DNA of 64,000 nucleotides from Streptomyces glomeratus (lineage in GTDB: Bacteria > Actinomycetota > Actinomycetes > Streptomycetales > Streptomycetaceae): the NCBI RefSeq assembly GCF_021462825.1, contig NZ_JAKEEB010000010.1, forward strand, positions 124,001 through 188,000, written 5' to 3'. The translations under genes were made by a program, and so were the position numbers. The notes under the pieces were generated by a model. That model saw only the letters and a program-made list of their open reading frames with translations, was not told where the DNA came from and did not search any database. Below are positions 34,663 to 42,762 of the stretch, one piece after another; within the stretch, counting starts at the first letter, position 1; every line of letters begins with the position of its first letter.

Positions 34663-34742
34663 GGCTGGGTCTCCCTGGGGCGGGCGGGGCGATGAGGGAA
34701 GGGGGGTGGTGCGAGGGGTCGGCTAGGGGGTCGGCTACGAGG

Positions 34743-35954
34743 TCAGCGCGAGGTGTCGAAGACCTCGTCGCGGGTGGTCGCGAGCGCGCTCTCAAGGGCG
34801 CCGCGCAGCACGGGGTGTTCGCGTACGTCGCCGAGGACGAGGCGCGGCCGGGACGCGGCCAGCTCCTCCAGTTCGGCCTGGAGCAGGGTCCGCAGCGGCT
34901 CGCCCCCGGCCGTGAGCGAGGCGCCGCTGAGGACGACGAGTTCGGGGTCGAGCACGGAGACGAGGGCGGCGAGACCTGTGGCGAGCCGGGTCGCATACGC
35001 CTGAAGCAGGCGCCTGAGGGGGCCCGAGGCGCTGTCGGCGCCCTGGGCGACGAGGGTGGCGGCGACCTCCGTGTACGGGCCGGACGGTACGTCCTCGACG
35101 CCGAGTTCGCGGGCCAGTCCCGGGAGGGCCTGGGAGCCGGCCAGCTCCTGGTAGCCGCCGCTGTTGGCCCGGGTCACCTGGCGGACCAGGGGTGCGCCGG
35201 GCACCGGCAGGAAGCCGACCTCCCCGGCGCCGCCGGTCCAGCCGCGGTGCAGCCGTCCGCCCAGGACGAGGGCGGCACCGAGACCGCCCTCGTTCCACAG
35301 CAGGACGAAGTCGTCGTGCCCCCTGGCCGCGCCCAGCCGCTGCTCGGCGAGGGCGACGAGGTTGACGTCGTTCTCGTACTCGACGGGCATCGGGAGGGCC
35401 GCGGCGAGTTCCTCGAGCAGTGTGGGGGAGTGCCAGCCGGGCAGGTGGGAGGCGTATCGGAGGCGGCCGGTGGTGGGGTCGAAGGCGCCGGGAGTGCCGA
35501 CGACGACCCGGTGCACGTCGCCGAGGGCGAGCCCGGCGGCCTTCACGGCCCCGCCGAGCGCGTCGGTGACCTGCTGGGCGACGGGCCGCGCCGGGCGGCG
35601 GCCGGGGGTGGGCAGCTCGAACTCGCCGACCGTTCTGCCGGTCACGTCGGCGACGGCGGCGAGGATGCGCTCCGGGGTGACGTCGAGGCCGGCGACGTGG
35701 GCGGCGGCCGGGTTCACCACGTACAGCTGGGCGTTGGGGCCCGGGCGGCCCTCGCTCGTGCCGGTCATCAGGACCAGTCCGGCGGCTTCGAGCCGGGCGA
35801 GCAGCTGGGAGGCGGTGGGCTTCGACAGGCCGGTGAGCTTGCCGATGCGGGTGCGGCTGAGCGGACCGTGCTCCAGGAGGAGGTCGAGGGCGGCGCGGTC
35901 GTTCATGGCGCGCAGCACGCGCGGGGTGCCCGGCGTACCCGCGGATCCTGCCAT
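34743..35954 (-). CDS. csnR: ROK-family repressor CsnR
   Basis: A 403-residue ROK regulator. An N-terminal winged helix-turn-helix (LSRTRIGKLTGLSKPTASQLLARLEAAGL, about 35-62) is followed by the sugar-kinase-like ROK domain: VAGLDVTPERI, VGTPGAFD, VEYENDVNLVALAE and GAALVLGGRLHRGWTGGAGEVG. The usual ROK zinc Cys cluster is not evident. In Streptomyces CsnR represses chitosanase and this uptake operon until chitosan oligosaccharides appear. ATG 35954 has AGGTGG about 8 nt upstream. Its own operator lies about 70 nt upstream, so it is autoregulated and probably heads one long transcript to csnK. Confidence 0.9.
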   Translation of the reverse strand: MAGSAGTPGTPRVLRAMNDRAALDLLLEHGPLSRTRIGKLTGLSKPTASQLLARLEAAGLVLMTGTSEGRPGPNAQLYVVNPAAAHVAGLDVTPERILAAVADVTGRTVGEFELPTPGRRPARPVAQQVTDALGGAVKAAGLALGDVHRVVVGTPGAFDPTTGRLRYASHLPGWHSPTLLEELAAALPMPVEYENDVNLVALAEQRLGAARGHDDFVLLWNEGGLGAALVLGGRLHRGWTGGAGEVGFLPVPGAPLVRQVTRANSGGYQELAGSQALPGLARELGVEDVPSGPYTEVAATLVAQGADSASGPLRRLLQAYATRLATGLAALVSVLDPELVVLSGASLTAGGEPLRTLLQAELEELAASRPRLVLGDVREHPVLRGALESALATTRDEVFDTSR

Positions 35955-36024
35955 GTGTGTCGCCACCTGCCTTTCAACGGCCCAGCTTCGCAGCGGGGCC
36001 GCCGGGAAGTCCACCGGGCACTGT

Positions 36025-36039
36025 TAGGAAAGTTTCCTA
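36025..36039. promoter_or_regulatory. CsnR/ROK operator palindrome
   Basis: TAGGAAAGTTTCCTA is a perfect 7+1+7 palindrome in an AT-rich island, about 70 nt upstream of csnR. It matches my recollection of the operator bound by CsnR in front of csnR and chitosanase genes. No second copy was found in the operon, so this one site likely controls csnR through csnK. Confidence 0.85.
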
Positions 36040-36132
36040 TTGGTGAGAGGAAGGTAGGCCTGTGTGGCGATGGCGTCAATACCGGCCACGGGCGGCAACC
36101 AAAGCGTTACCTGCCCGACCGGCGGGCTTCGG

Positions 36133-36750
36133 TCAGCCCTCCAGGAAGGGAGCGGTGTCCAGGGTGGGGTAGGGGGCGGGCAGGGGGAGGGGGTGGCCCA
36201 GTTGGACCTTGACCTCTTCGGCGTAGTAGGCGTGGGTGGGGTCGTCACTCGGTAGGACCGGGTCGCTGTAGCAGTGGGCGGTCTTCGAGTTGCGGTCGAT
36301 GAGCACGTAGGAGGGCACACCGGCGGCGGCATAGGCGCGGAGTTTCGGGCCCGTGTCAGTCTCGTGGTTCGTCGAGGTGACCTCCCCGACGAGGGCGACC
36401 ATGTCGATGGGATACCAGCCCTTGTGGGCTCTGCGGTACGACTCGTCCAGCTCGGACGCCTTGCGGCGGCGGACGTAGAAGTCGGGGATGAGCAGCGCCA
36501 TGGTGCTGCCGTCTTTCTGGGCTGCGCGATAGCCATTGCCCATGCCTGCCAAGTCGAATCCGGCGGTGTAGAACTGGACTGCGAGCTTGAAGGCGCCGTC
36601 GTTGTGGTTGTCGTTCGCCTGCGGCGGCACGATGGCCATCCCCTCGATGTACTCCGGCCGAGTCGGCGCCTTGGACGCCTCCTCGATCGCGATCAACAGG
36701 TCGATGGGGTCCTGCGTCATCACCGGCTCCATGATCGGGTCCGCGCTCAT
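36133..36750 (-). CDS. Uma2-family (DUF820) putative endonuclease
   Basis: A 205-residue PD-(D/E)XK-fold protein of the Uma2 family. Core residues are LIPDFYV (Asp), VGEVTSTNHETDTGPKLRAYAAAGVPSYVLIDR (Glu, then Asp and Lys) and a C-terminal strand. Uma2 genes are numerous in actinobacteria and cyanobacteria and their DNA target is unknown. ATG 36750 has GAGGAGA at 8 nt; upstream in-frame sequence is untranslated-looking. It is convergent with nothing and stands alone between csnR and the MscS gene. Confidence 0.88.
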   Translation of the reverse strand: MSADPIMEPVMTQDPIDLLIAIEEASKAPTRPEYIEGMAIVPPQANDNHNDGAFKLAVQFYTAGFDLAGMGNGYRAAQKDGSTMALLIPDFYVRRRKASELDESYRRAHKGWYPIDMVALVGEVTSTNHETDTGPKLRAYAAAGVPSYVLIDRNSKTAHCYSDPVLPSDDPTHAYYAEEVKVQLGHPLPLPAPYPTLDTAPFLEG

Positions 36751-36906
36751 CGCTGGTTCTCCTCGTCGCGCTGGTGCCAGGCTACGCCCGTGCTGGGTGC
36801 CCCGGTGGGAGCATGCGCGACCTCGTCGGCCCACTGACCTGCAGAAGCGTTCCGGTTCACTCGAACGAGTGTGCTGAACCGTTCCGGCCCTCCCGTGCAC
36901 ACCAAA

Positions 36907-36937
36907 AGGCGGCCTCCGGAGCGTCCGGAGGCCGCCT
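36907..36937 (-). terminator. Terminator of the MscS channel gene
   Basis: A 14-bp perfect stem (AGGCGGCCTCCGGA/TCCGGAGGCCGCCT) with a 3-nt loop, followed on the minus strand by TTTGGT, 14 nt after the stop codon. Confidence 0.9.
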
Positions 36938-36950
36938 GTCGGTCGGGCCG

Positions 36951-38042
36951 TCACCTCGCCGGGGGCCGCACCGGTGGGATCGGGGACGCCGCCTCAGACT
37001 CGGGCGAGGCGGTGTTCGCGTACGCCGAGGGAGGTGCGATCGTGGCCGCCGGATCGGCCGGCTCCCCGTCCATCGAAGCCGTGGCGCCGCCCACGATGCG
37101 GATGTCCGCCTCGTCGAACGCCCGCTTGACGCGCCAGCGCAGCTCGCGCTCCACCGTCAGCGCCTTGCCCGGCATCGTCTTGGCCGTGAGCCGGACCACC
37201 ATCGAGTCCAGCAGCACACTGTCCAGGCCGAGCACCTCGATCGGGCCCCACAGCAGCTCGTTCCAGGGCTCGTCCTTGCTCATGCGCTCGGCCACCTGGT
37301 CGAGGGTCGCCTTCACCCGGTCCAGGTTCTCGCTCGCGCGGACCGTCACGTCCACCCCGGCCATCGCCCAGCCCTGCGAGAGGTTGCCGATGCGCTTGAC
37401 CTCGCCGTTGCGCACGTACCAGATCTCGCCGCCGTCGCCGCGCAGCTTGGTCACGCGCAGGCCGACCTCGATCACCTCGCCCGAGGCCACGCCCGCGTCG
37501 ATGACGTCGCCGACGCCGTACTGGTCCTCCAGGATCATGAACACGCCGGACAGGAAGTCCGTCACCAGGTTGCGGGCGCCGAAACCGATCGCCACGCCCG
37601 CCACGCCGGCGGAGGCGAGCAGCGGCGCCAGATTGATGTGGAAGGTGGACAGCACCATCAGTGCCGCCGTGCCCATGATCAGGAACGACGCCACCGAGCG
37701 CAGCACCGAGCCGATCGCCTGCGAGCGCTGCCTGCGGCGCTCCGCGTTCACCAGCAGACCGCCGAGGGCCGTGCCGTCCACAGCCTGGACCGTACGGCCC
37801 ATACGGTCGATCAGCTTGGTGATCGCCCGCCGCACCACCACTCTCAGCACTGCCGCGATCACCAGGATCAGCACGATCTGCAGGCCGATCGCGAGCCACG
37901 TGGACCAGTTCTGCTCGACCCAGCTTGCGGCGTTGGTCGCGCTCTGCTGGGCGTCCTGGAGCGTGGGAACCGCAGGATCCGTCGTCTGTGAAGGCGACGG
38001 GGACGGCGCGGCGCCGGCGGCCGATAGGGCGGGCAAGGACAC
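36951..38042 (-). CDS. MscS-type mechanosensitive channel
   Basis: A 363-residue small-conductance channel. Three membrane helices are visible: WSTWLAIGLQIVLILVIAAVLRVVV, then SVASFLIMGTAALMVLSTF, and the pore helix LLASAGVAGVAIGFGARNLVTDFLSGVFMI. The beta domain (DQYGVGDVIDAG, GEVIEVGLRVTKLR) and C-terminal vestibule follow. It releases osmolytes on hypo-osmotic shock. GTG 38042 has a perfect GGAGG 8 nt upstream; an ATG at 38057 overlaps that SD and is less likely. The Pro/Ser tail is variable. Confidence 0.92.
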   Translation of the reverse strand: MSLPALSAAGAAPSPSPSQTTDPAVPTLQDAQQSATNAASWVEQNWSTWLAIGLQIVLILVIAAVLRVVVRRAITKLIDRMGRTVQAVDGTALGGLLVNAERRRQRSQAIGSVLRSVASFLIMGTAALMVLSTFHINLAPLLASAGVAGVAIGFGARNLVTDFLSGVFMILEDQYGVGDVIDAGVASGEVIEVGLRVTKLRGDGGEIWYVRNGEVKRIGNLSQGWAMAGVDVTVRASENLDRVKATLDQVAERMSKDEPWNELLWGPIEVLGLDSVLLDSMVVRLTAKTMPGKALTVERELRWRVKRAFDEADIRIVGGATASMDGEPADPAATIAPPSAYANTASPESEAASPIPPVRPPAR

Positions 38043-38351
38043 GACAGGTACCTCCATGTGCGGTGAAGCCTCTGACTCCGGAGCCCGTGGCCGAGGTCAC
38101 GGAAAGGTCACCGGACGGCAGGAGCACCACACTAACGGGGCATCGTGTGGGGATCCCGCCGATGTCCCGAGGAGAGACCGTGCTCACCTGGAGAAGTAAG
38201 GGACCGCTCAGCGGGGGATGCTTCGGGTGTGGTCGAAAACACTCCCAGCCCGTTACCGGGACATGGTGGCGCTTCCACCAGGCATGAGGGGAGACTGGCT
38301 GCAGATCGTCCCGGCGCGAGCCACGCGCCGCCGGCGTACAAGGAGGCATCC
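38043..38351. other. Divergent intergenic region, MscS / HNH
   Basis: No frame here has coding character. It must hold divergent promoters, but no clear -10/-35 pair was recognised. Only a small GGTGG/CCACC hairpin near 38268-38281 and the AGGAGG SD of the HNH gene at its right edge stand out. Confidence 0.3.
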
Positions 38352-38888
38352 GTGCCGCACGTCCTGGTCCTCAACGCGTCGTACGAGCCACTCGGCGTCG
38401 TACCGCTCCGCCGCGCGCTCGTCCTCGTCCTCGAGAACAAGGCCGTATGCCTCGAGGAGTCCGGCGCCTACATGCACAGCGCAACCGTCACTGTCCCCGC
38501 ACCGAGCGTGGTCCGGCTGAAGCGATTCGTGCGGGTTCCCTACCGGGGGCCCGTTCCTCTTACCCGGCGTGCGCTCTTCGCGCGTGACGGCGGCCGGTGC
38601 ATGTACTGCGGTGGCGTCGCAACCAGCGTCGACCACGTCATTCCGCGCAGCCGCGGTGGTCAGCACGTCTGGGACAACGTGGTGGCGTCATGCCGCCGCT
38701 GCAACCATGTCAAGGCCGACCGGCATCTCTTCGAGATCGGCTGGCGGCTCCGCCACAAACCGGCTCCACCCACCGGTCTGGCCTGGCGCATCATCGGCAC
38801 CGGGCATAGGGACCCGCGCTGGCTGCCCTACCTGCAGCCGTACGGCGCGGACGACGCCTTGGCCCGGATCGACGGCATTTCCGCCTGA
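38352..38888 (+). CDS. HNH endonuclease family protein
   Basis: A 178-residue protein with an N-terminal domain (VLVLNASYEPLGVVPLRRALVLVLENKA) and an HNH nuclease module: CMYCGG, then SVDHVIPRSRGG (metal/catalytic His), NVVASCRRCNHVKADR. The two CxxC pairs bind structural zinc. This widespread cellular type is not tied to an intron or prophage; its DNA target is unknown. GTG 38352 has AGGAGG 5 nt upstream. Confidence 0.92.
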   Translation: MPHVLVLNASYEPLGVVPLRRALVLVLENKAVCLEESGAYMHSATVTVPAPSVVRLKRFVRVPYRGPVPLTRRALFARDGGRCMYCGGVATSVDHVIPRSRGGQHVWDNVVASCRRCNHVKADRHLFEIGWRLRHKPAPPTGLAWRIIGTGHRDPRWLPYLQPYGADDALARIDGISA

Positions 38889-38916
38889 CGGTCCGGGCCT
38901 TCGCGTTCCCCGAGCA

Positions 38917-38941
38917 GGCCCCGCGCCTCAGGCGCGGGGCC
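38917..38941 (+). terminator. Terminator after the HNH gene
   Basis: An 11-bp perfect stem GGCCCCGCGCC/GGCGCGGGGCC with a 3-nt loop, 28 nt after the stop; CTTCC follows. Confidence 0.85.
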
Positions 38942-39324
38942 CTTCCGGGTGTGCCCCGCGCACGGCGTACAGGGCACCCCCGCCAGGAAGGCGGTGAGGG
39001 CGGCGGCCCCTGCCCCGGGCTGGGCGCCCGGCCGCATCGGCCAGGCCCACACCGTGACCGCGCGCCCCAGCCGGCCCCCTGTCCATCCCTGCGGGAGTGT
39101 GCTCCCGCCGAGCGCCACACCGTCACAAGGTGAGCCGCCGGAGCCGGGGGCCGTGGCGTGGCCCTTCGGCGGACGTGCCGTGTCCGGGAGCGTGCGGGTA
39201 CCCCGTGCAACCCGGTACGGTCTGTGGCAAAACGCACGTTGTCCGTCCTCGTACGTCTGCGGGCGCGCCCACTGGGTAGGCCAGTTCTCGCCCGCATCCG
39301 TCGTACGACGACAAGGAGGCCCCC
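38942..39324. other. Intergenic region upstream of the small repeat gene and malQ
   Basis: No convincing coding frame. A GTCGTACGAC palindrome (about 39299-39308) lies just before the SD of the next gene. TTGTCC near 39239 could be a -35 box, but no well-spaced -10 was found. Confidence 0.3.
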
Positions 39325-39585
39325 GTGGCCGTACCGGTACACCCCCCGCTCCCGGTCCTGTCCAAACGGGATTCCCCGCGCGACTTTCCGCGCGCCGCCG
39401 AACCGCCCGCCGACCCCGACACCCTGCTGTGCGTCCTCAGCGCGGAGGGCGCCTGCGCCGAGCTCCCGCTGACCAGTGAACCGCCGCTGCTCGACGCCGA
39501 GCCGCTGACCAGCGAACCCCCGCTCGCCGACGCCACGCCGCTGACCAGCGAGCCATCGGCCGGCCCGGACCCCACGGGGTTCTAG
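39325..39585 (+). CDS. 86-aa Pro/Glu repeat protein coupled to malQ
   Basis: GTG 39325 has AAGGAGG at 5 nt, one of the best ribosome sites in the window, and the stop TAG directly abuts the malQ ATG (TAGATG), so it is a real, coupled gene. The first half is a Pro-rich leader with two Cys (LLCVLSAEGACAELPL). The second half has three copies of PLTSEP(P/S)(L/A) spaced by short DAE/DAT linkers. No membrane helix or signal peptide is visible. No family was recognised; it might be a small regulator or partner of MalQ or a ribosomally made peptide precursor, and neither is established. Confidence 0.65.
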   Translation: MAVPVHPPLPVLSKRDSPRDFPRAAEPPADPDTLLCVLSAEGACAELPLTSEPPLLDAEPLTSEPPLADATPLTSEPSAGPDPTGF

Positions 39586-41688
39586 ATGACGTCCGCCGCC
39601 CCCGGGCGCGACGGGACGCCACTGGCCCGGCTTGCCGCGCTGCACGGCGTCGCCACCTCCTACCGGCCGTCCGCGGACCGTACGGCCCGGGCGTCCGACG
39701 CCGCGGTCACCGCCGCCCTGGCGGCGCTCGGCGTCGACGCGAGGACCCCGGACGCCTTACGCCACGCCCTCTCCGCAGGCGAGGAAGAGCTGCGTGCACG
39801 ACTGCTGCCGCCGACCGTGGTCGGCTGGGGCGGACGCCCGCCCGCCGCCCTCGCCCACCTCCCCGAAGGCACCCGCCTCAGCATCGAGACCGAGCAGGGC
39901 GAGACGCGCGCCTCGGCCGGGCGGCTCCCACCAGGCGTCCACATCCTGCACGCGACCACTCCCGACGGACGCACCGCCCAGGCCCACCTCGTCGCCGCGC
40001 CCGCCCGGCTGTCCGCGCCGCCCGGGCGCTCCCACGGACTGCTCCTCCAGCTGTACTCCCTGCTCTCCCGCCGTTCCTGGGGCATGGGCGACCTCGGCGA
40101 CCTCACCGAGCTGACCGCCTGGGCGGGCCGGACGCTCGGCGCCGGCTTCGTGCAGGTCAACCCGTTGCACGCGGCCGTGCCCGGCACGCCCACGGACCCG
40201 TCCCCCTACCGCCCCTCCTCGCGCCGCCACCCCGACCCCGTGCATCTGCGCATCGAGGACGTCCCCGAGTTCCCCTACGTCGAGGACCAGGCCCGCCTGC
40301 GGGCGCTGCTGGAGCGCGCCGCGCGGCTGCGGGAGTCCGTCCTCGACAAAGGCGCGCTGATCGACCGCGACGCCGTGTGGGATCTCAAGCGTGAGGCGCT
40401 CGAACTCGTGCACGCCGTGCCCCTGGGACCGGGACGGCGCGCCGCGTACGCCGACTTCCTCGCCGACGGGGGCGAGGCACTCGAGGACTACGCCACCTGG
40501 TGCGCGCTCGCCGAGGTGTACGGCTCCGACTGGCACGCGTGGCCCTCGCGGCTGCGGGACCCGCGCTCGCCGGAGACGGCCCGCGCCCGCGCCCGGCTGA
40601 TGGACCGGGTCGACTTCCACACCTGGCTCGCCTGGCTGACCGACGCCCAGCTCGCCACCGCCCAGCGCACCGCGCGGGACGCCGGGATGGCCGTGGGACT
40701 CATCCACGACCTGGCCGTGGGCGTGCACCCGGGAGGTGCCGACGCCTGGGCGCAGCAGGAGTACCTGGCGGCCGGCATCTCGGTGGGCGCCCCGCCGGAC
40801 GCCTTCAATCCGCACGGCCAGGACTGGGGCCTGCCTCCCTGGCGCCCCGACCGTCTGGCCGCCTGTGGGTACGCCCCCTACCGCCGGCTCCTGCGCGCCC
40901 TCTTCCGGCACGCGGGGGCCCTGCGCATCGACCATGTCATGGGCCTGTTCCGGCTGTGGTGGGTGCCGCAGGGGCAGCCGCCGACGGAGGGGACCTACGT
41001 CCGGTACGACGCCGAGGCCATGCTCGCCGTGCTGGTCCTGGAGGCGGCTCGCGCGGGGGCACTGGTCATCGGTGAGGACCTCGGGACGGTGGAGCCGGGC
41101 GTGCGGGAGGTGCTGCACGAGCGCGGGGTGCTCGGCACCTCCGTCCTGTGGTTCGAACGGGACTGGGAGGGCTCCGGGCAGCCGCTGCCGCCCGAACGCT
41201 GGCGGGCCGACTGCCTGGCCACCGCCACCACCCACGACCTGCCGCCGACCGCGGCCCGGCTCACCGGCGACCACGTGGAACTCCGGGACCGCCTCGGCCT
41301 GCTGACCCGCCCCCTGGACCAGGAACGCGCCGCGGCGGCCGCCGACGCCCGTGAATGGCTCGCCCTGCTGACCCGGCTCGGGCTGCTGAAGGGTGCGAGC
41401 GGCGGGGGCCCGACGGCCTCGGAGGAACTCGAGGTCCAGGCCGTCCACCGCTTCCTGCTGCGCACCCCCGCCCGGCTGATCGGGGTCTGGCTCCCGGACG
41501 CGGTGGGCGACCGCCGTCCGCAGAACCTGCCGGGCACCTGGGACGAGTACCCGAACTGGCGTCTGCCGACAGCGGACTCGGACGGACGTCCGACGACCCT
41601 GGAGGACCTGGCGGCCTCACCGCGGCTGCACGCGCTGATGGACGTGGTCCGGGGCAGGGACCTCGCGCCCGGCTCCGAAGGCTCCTAG
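39586..41688 (+). CDS. malQ: 4-alpha-glucanotransferase (amylomaltase)
   Basis: A 700-residue GH77 enzyme, normal length for actinobacterial MalQ. The catalytic nucleophile is Asp449 in LRIDHVMGLFRLWW, the acid/base Glu497 in VIGEDLGTVE, and the transition-state Asp551 in TTHDLPP. The N-terminal about 130 residues form the extra actinobacterial domain; the barrel starts at QLYSLLSRRSWGMGDLGDL. It transfers maltosyl units between alpha-1,4-glucans in maltodextrin and glycogen turnover. ATG 39586 is fixed by the coupled stop of the preceding gene. Confidence 0.95.
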   Translation: MTSAAPGRDGTPLARLAALHGVATSYRPSADRTARASDAAVTAALAALGVDARTPDALRHALSAGEEELRARLLPPTVVGWGGRPPAALAHLPEGTRLSIETEQGETRASAGRLPPGVHILHATTPDGRTAQAHLVAAPARLSAPPGRSHGLLLQLYSLLSRRSWGMGDLGDLTELTAWAGRTLGAGFVQVNPLHAAVPGTPTDPSPYRPSSRRHPDPVHLRIEDVPEFPYVEDQARLRALLERAARLRESVLDKGALIDRDAVWDLKREALELVHAVPLGPGRRAAYADFLADGGEALEDYATWCALAEVYGSDWHAWPSRLRDPRSPETARARARLMDRVDFHTWLAWLTDAQLATAQRTARDAGMAVGLIHDLAVGVHPGGADAWAQQEYLAAGISVGAPPDAFNPHGQDWGLPPWRPDRLAACGYAPYRRLLRALFRHAGALRIDHVMGLFRLWWVPQGQPPTEGTYVRYDAEAMLAVLVLEAARAGALVIGEDLGTVEPGVREVLHERGVLGTSVLWFERDWEGSGQPLPPERWRADCLATATTHDLPPTAARLTGDHVELRDRLGLLTRPLDQERAAAAADAREWLALLTRLGLLKGASGGGPTASEELEVQAVHRFLLRTPARLIGVWLPDAVGDRRPQNLPGTWDEYPNWRLPTADSDGRPTTLEDLAASPRLHALMDVVRGRDLAPGSEGS

Positions 41689-41736
41689 CGGACCCCCGGG
41701 CGCGCGGCGCGTTCCGGCGTTCGCTACTTTTGCACC

Positions 41737-41976
41737 GTGGACAAGAAGAACGCCCTGCGCGCCGGCGCCCTGGCCGCCGGTACGACGCTGATGATGCTGC
41801 TCATGTCGTCCCCCGCGCTCGCGCTGGCGCGCGACGACGGCGACGACCCCGGCAAGGGCCTGAACGTGGCCGAAACGCTGGGTCTCTTCGTCGCGGCGCC
41901 GATCGTGCTGTTCCTGGTCATCGCGGGTTTCGTCATGGTCACCGACAAGTCCCGCAAGCAGGCCGAGCAGGGCTGA
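41737..41976 (+). CDS. 79-aa small membrane protein
   Basis: Residues 1-31 form a signal-like segment (NALRAGALAAGTTLMMLLMSSPALA), followed by an acidic stretch (RDDGDDPGKG) and a membrane helix (LGLFVAAPIVLFLVIAGFVMV) with a basic end. It is a common actinobacterial small membrane protein of unknown role. No SD precedes GTG 41737, but TACTTT ends 6 nt upstream and looks like a -10 box, so the transcript may be leaderless. Confidence 0.8.
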   Translation: MDKKNALRAGALAAGTTLMMLLMSSPALALARDDGDDPGKGLNVAETLGLFVAAPIVLFLVIAGFVMVTDKSRKQAEQG

Positions 41977-42042
41977 CGTCCCTGCGGCGAGCCGCGGATC
42001 CCGACCCGGGGTCCGACGGCCGTCCCCCTTTTCACCCACCTC

Positions 42043-42087
42043 GTCGAGGGAGTCCGCACACCGGCCCGGTGCGCGGACTCCCTCGAC
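42043..42087. terminator. 45-bp near-perfect inverted repeat
   Basis: GTCGAGGGAGTCCGC and GCGGACTCCCTCGAC are perfect 15-bp arms. The 15-nt centre itself contains CACCGG-C-CCGGTG, so almost the whole element is self-complementary. It probably terminates the small membrane gene, but its length also fits a recombination scar or cruciform beside the decayed gene. Confidence 0.75.
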
Positions 42088-42104
42088 GTGTGTGCCTGCT
42101 GGAT

Positions 42105-42603
42105 GTCCCGCTTCCACAGCGACGAGCGCCAGGCGGCCGCCTTTCGCGTCGGCCGGGTCTGCTCGCCGGGGACGCCGCGAAACTCTCCCGGAAGCTCGCC
42201 GCCGTACTGCGCGGCCACGTTCGCCCCGCCCTCCTCGACACCTACCGGTCCGAACGCCACCCCGTGGGCAGGTTGGTGCTGCGCAGCAGCGGCGGCGGCG
42301 TCGTCCGGCCGGCGATCGCCAGGCGCGGCGCCCACCCGTTGGCCGGCAGGCGCGCCCCCGATGTCGCGCTGACCACCGGACGGCTCTACGAGGCCCAGCG
42401 CGGCGCCGGTTCGTGCTGATCACCCCACCCCGCAAGGCCTTCGGGCGCGCGGACGCGAGGACCGGCTCGCGGTGGAGCACGGGGCGAGCGGGCGCCGCAC
42501 GGCCGTGCCCGTGCGGCCTGACGCATACGTCGCCCGGGCGGCCGGGAACCCCGGCCCCGCGCCGCTCGAGGAAGCGCTGCCCGGCTGGACGAGCCGGGGC
42601 TGA
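42105..42603 (+). pseudogene. Decayed C-terminal part of an FAD aromatic monooxygenase
   Basis: Pieces of a PheA/TfdB-type FAD hydroxylase appear in order in three frames: SRFHSDERQAAAFRVGRV, then LLAGDAAKLSRKLAAVLRGH and LLDTYRSERHPVGRLVL, then RFVLITPP (from 42407), then DRLAVEHGASG and VRPDAYVARAAG...LPGW (from 42460). At least three frame changes are needed, and the GDAA(H)xxPPxGGxGxNxGxxDAxN segment that binds FAD is missing between GDAA and KLS. The N-terminal two thirds are absent. It is therefore a remnant and not expressed as an enzyme. Confidence 0.75.
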
Positions 42604-42709
42604 CGGCACGGCGGGGACGGTACCGCGAGCAGGCGACTCCGCTCGTCCGGGCCGGGGGCTCCGCCAGGGCCCGGACCGCCCCGGCACGGCCCAACCCCCG
42701 GCACGGCAG

Positions 42710-42737
42710 AGGGCGCCCGGCACACGCCGGGCGCCCT
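42710..42737 (-). terminator. Terminator of pepN (first copy)
   Basis: A 12-bp perfect stem AGGGCGCCCGGC/GCCGGGCGCCCT with a 4-nt loop, 25 nt beyond the pepN stop. Confidence 0.85.
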
Positions 42738-42762
42738 TCACATGACGAGGGTGCGGCAGCCG

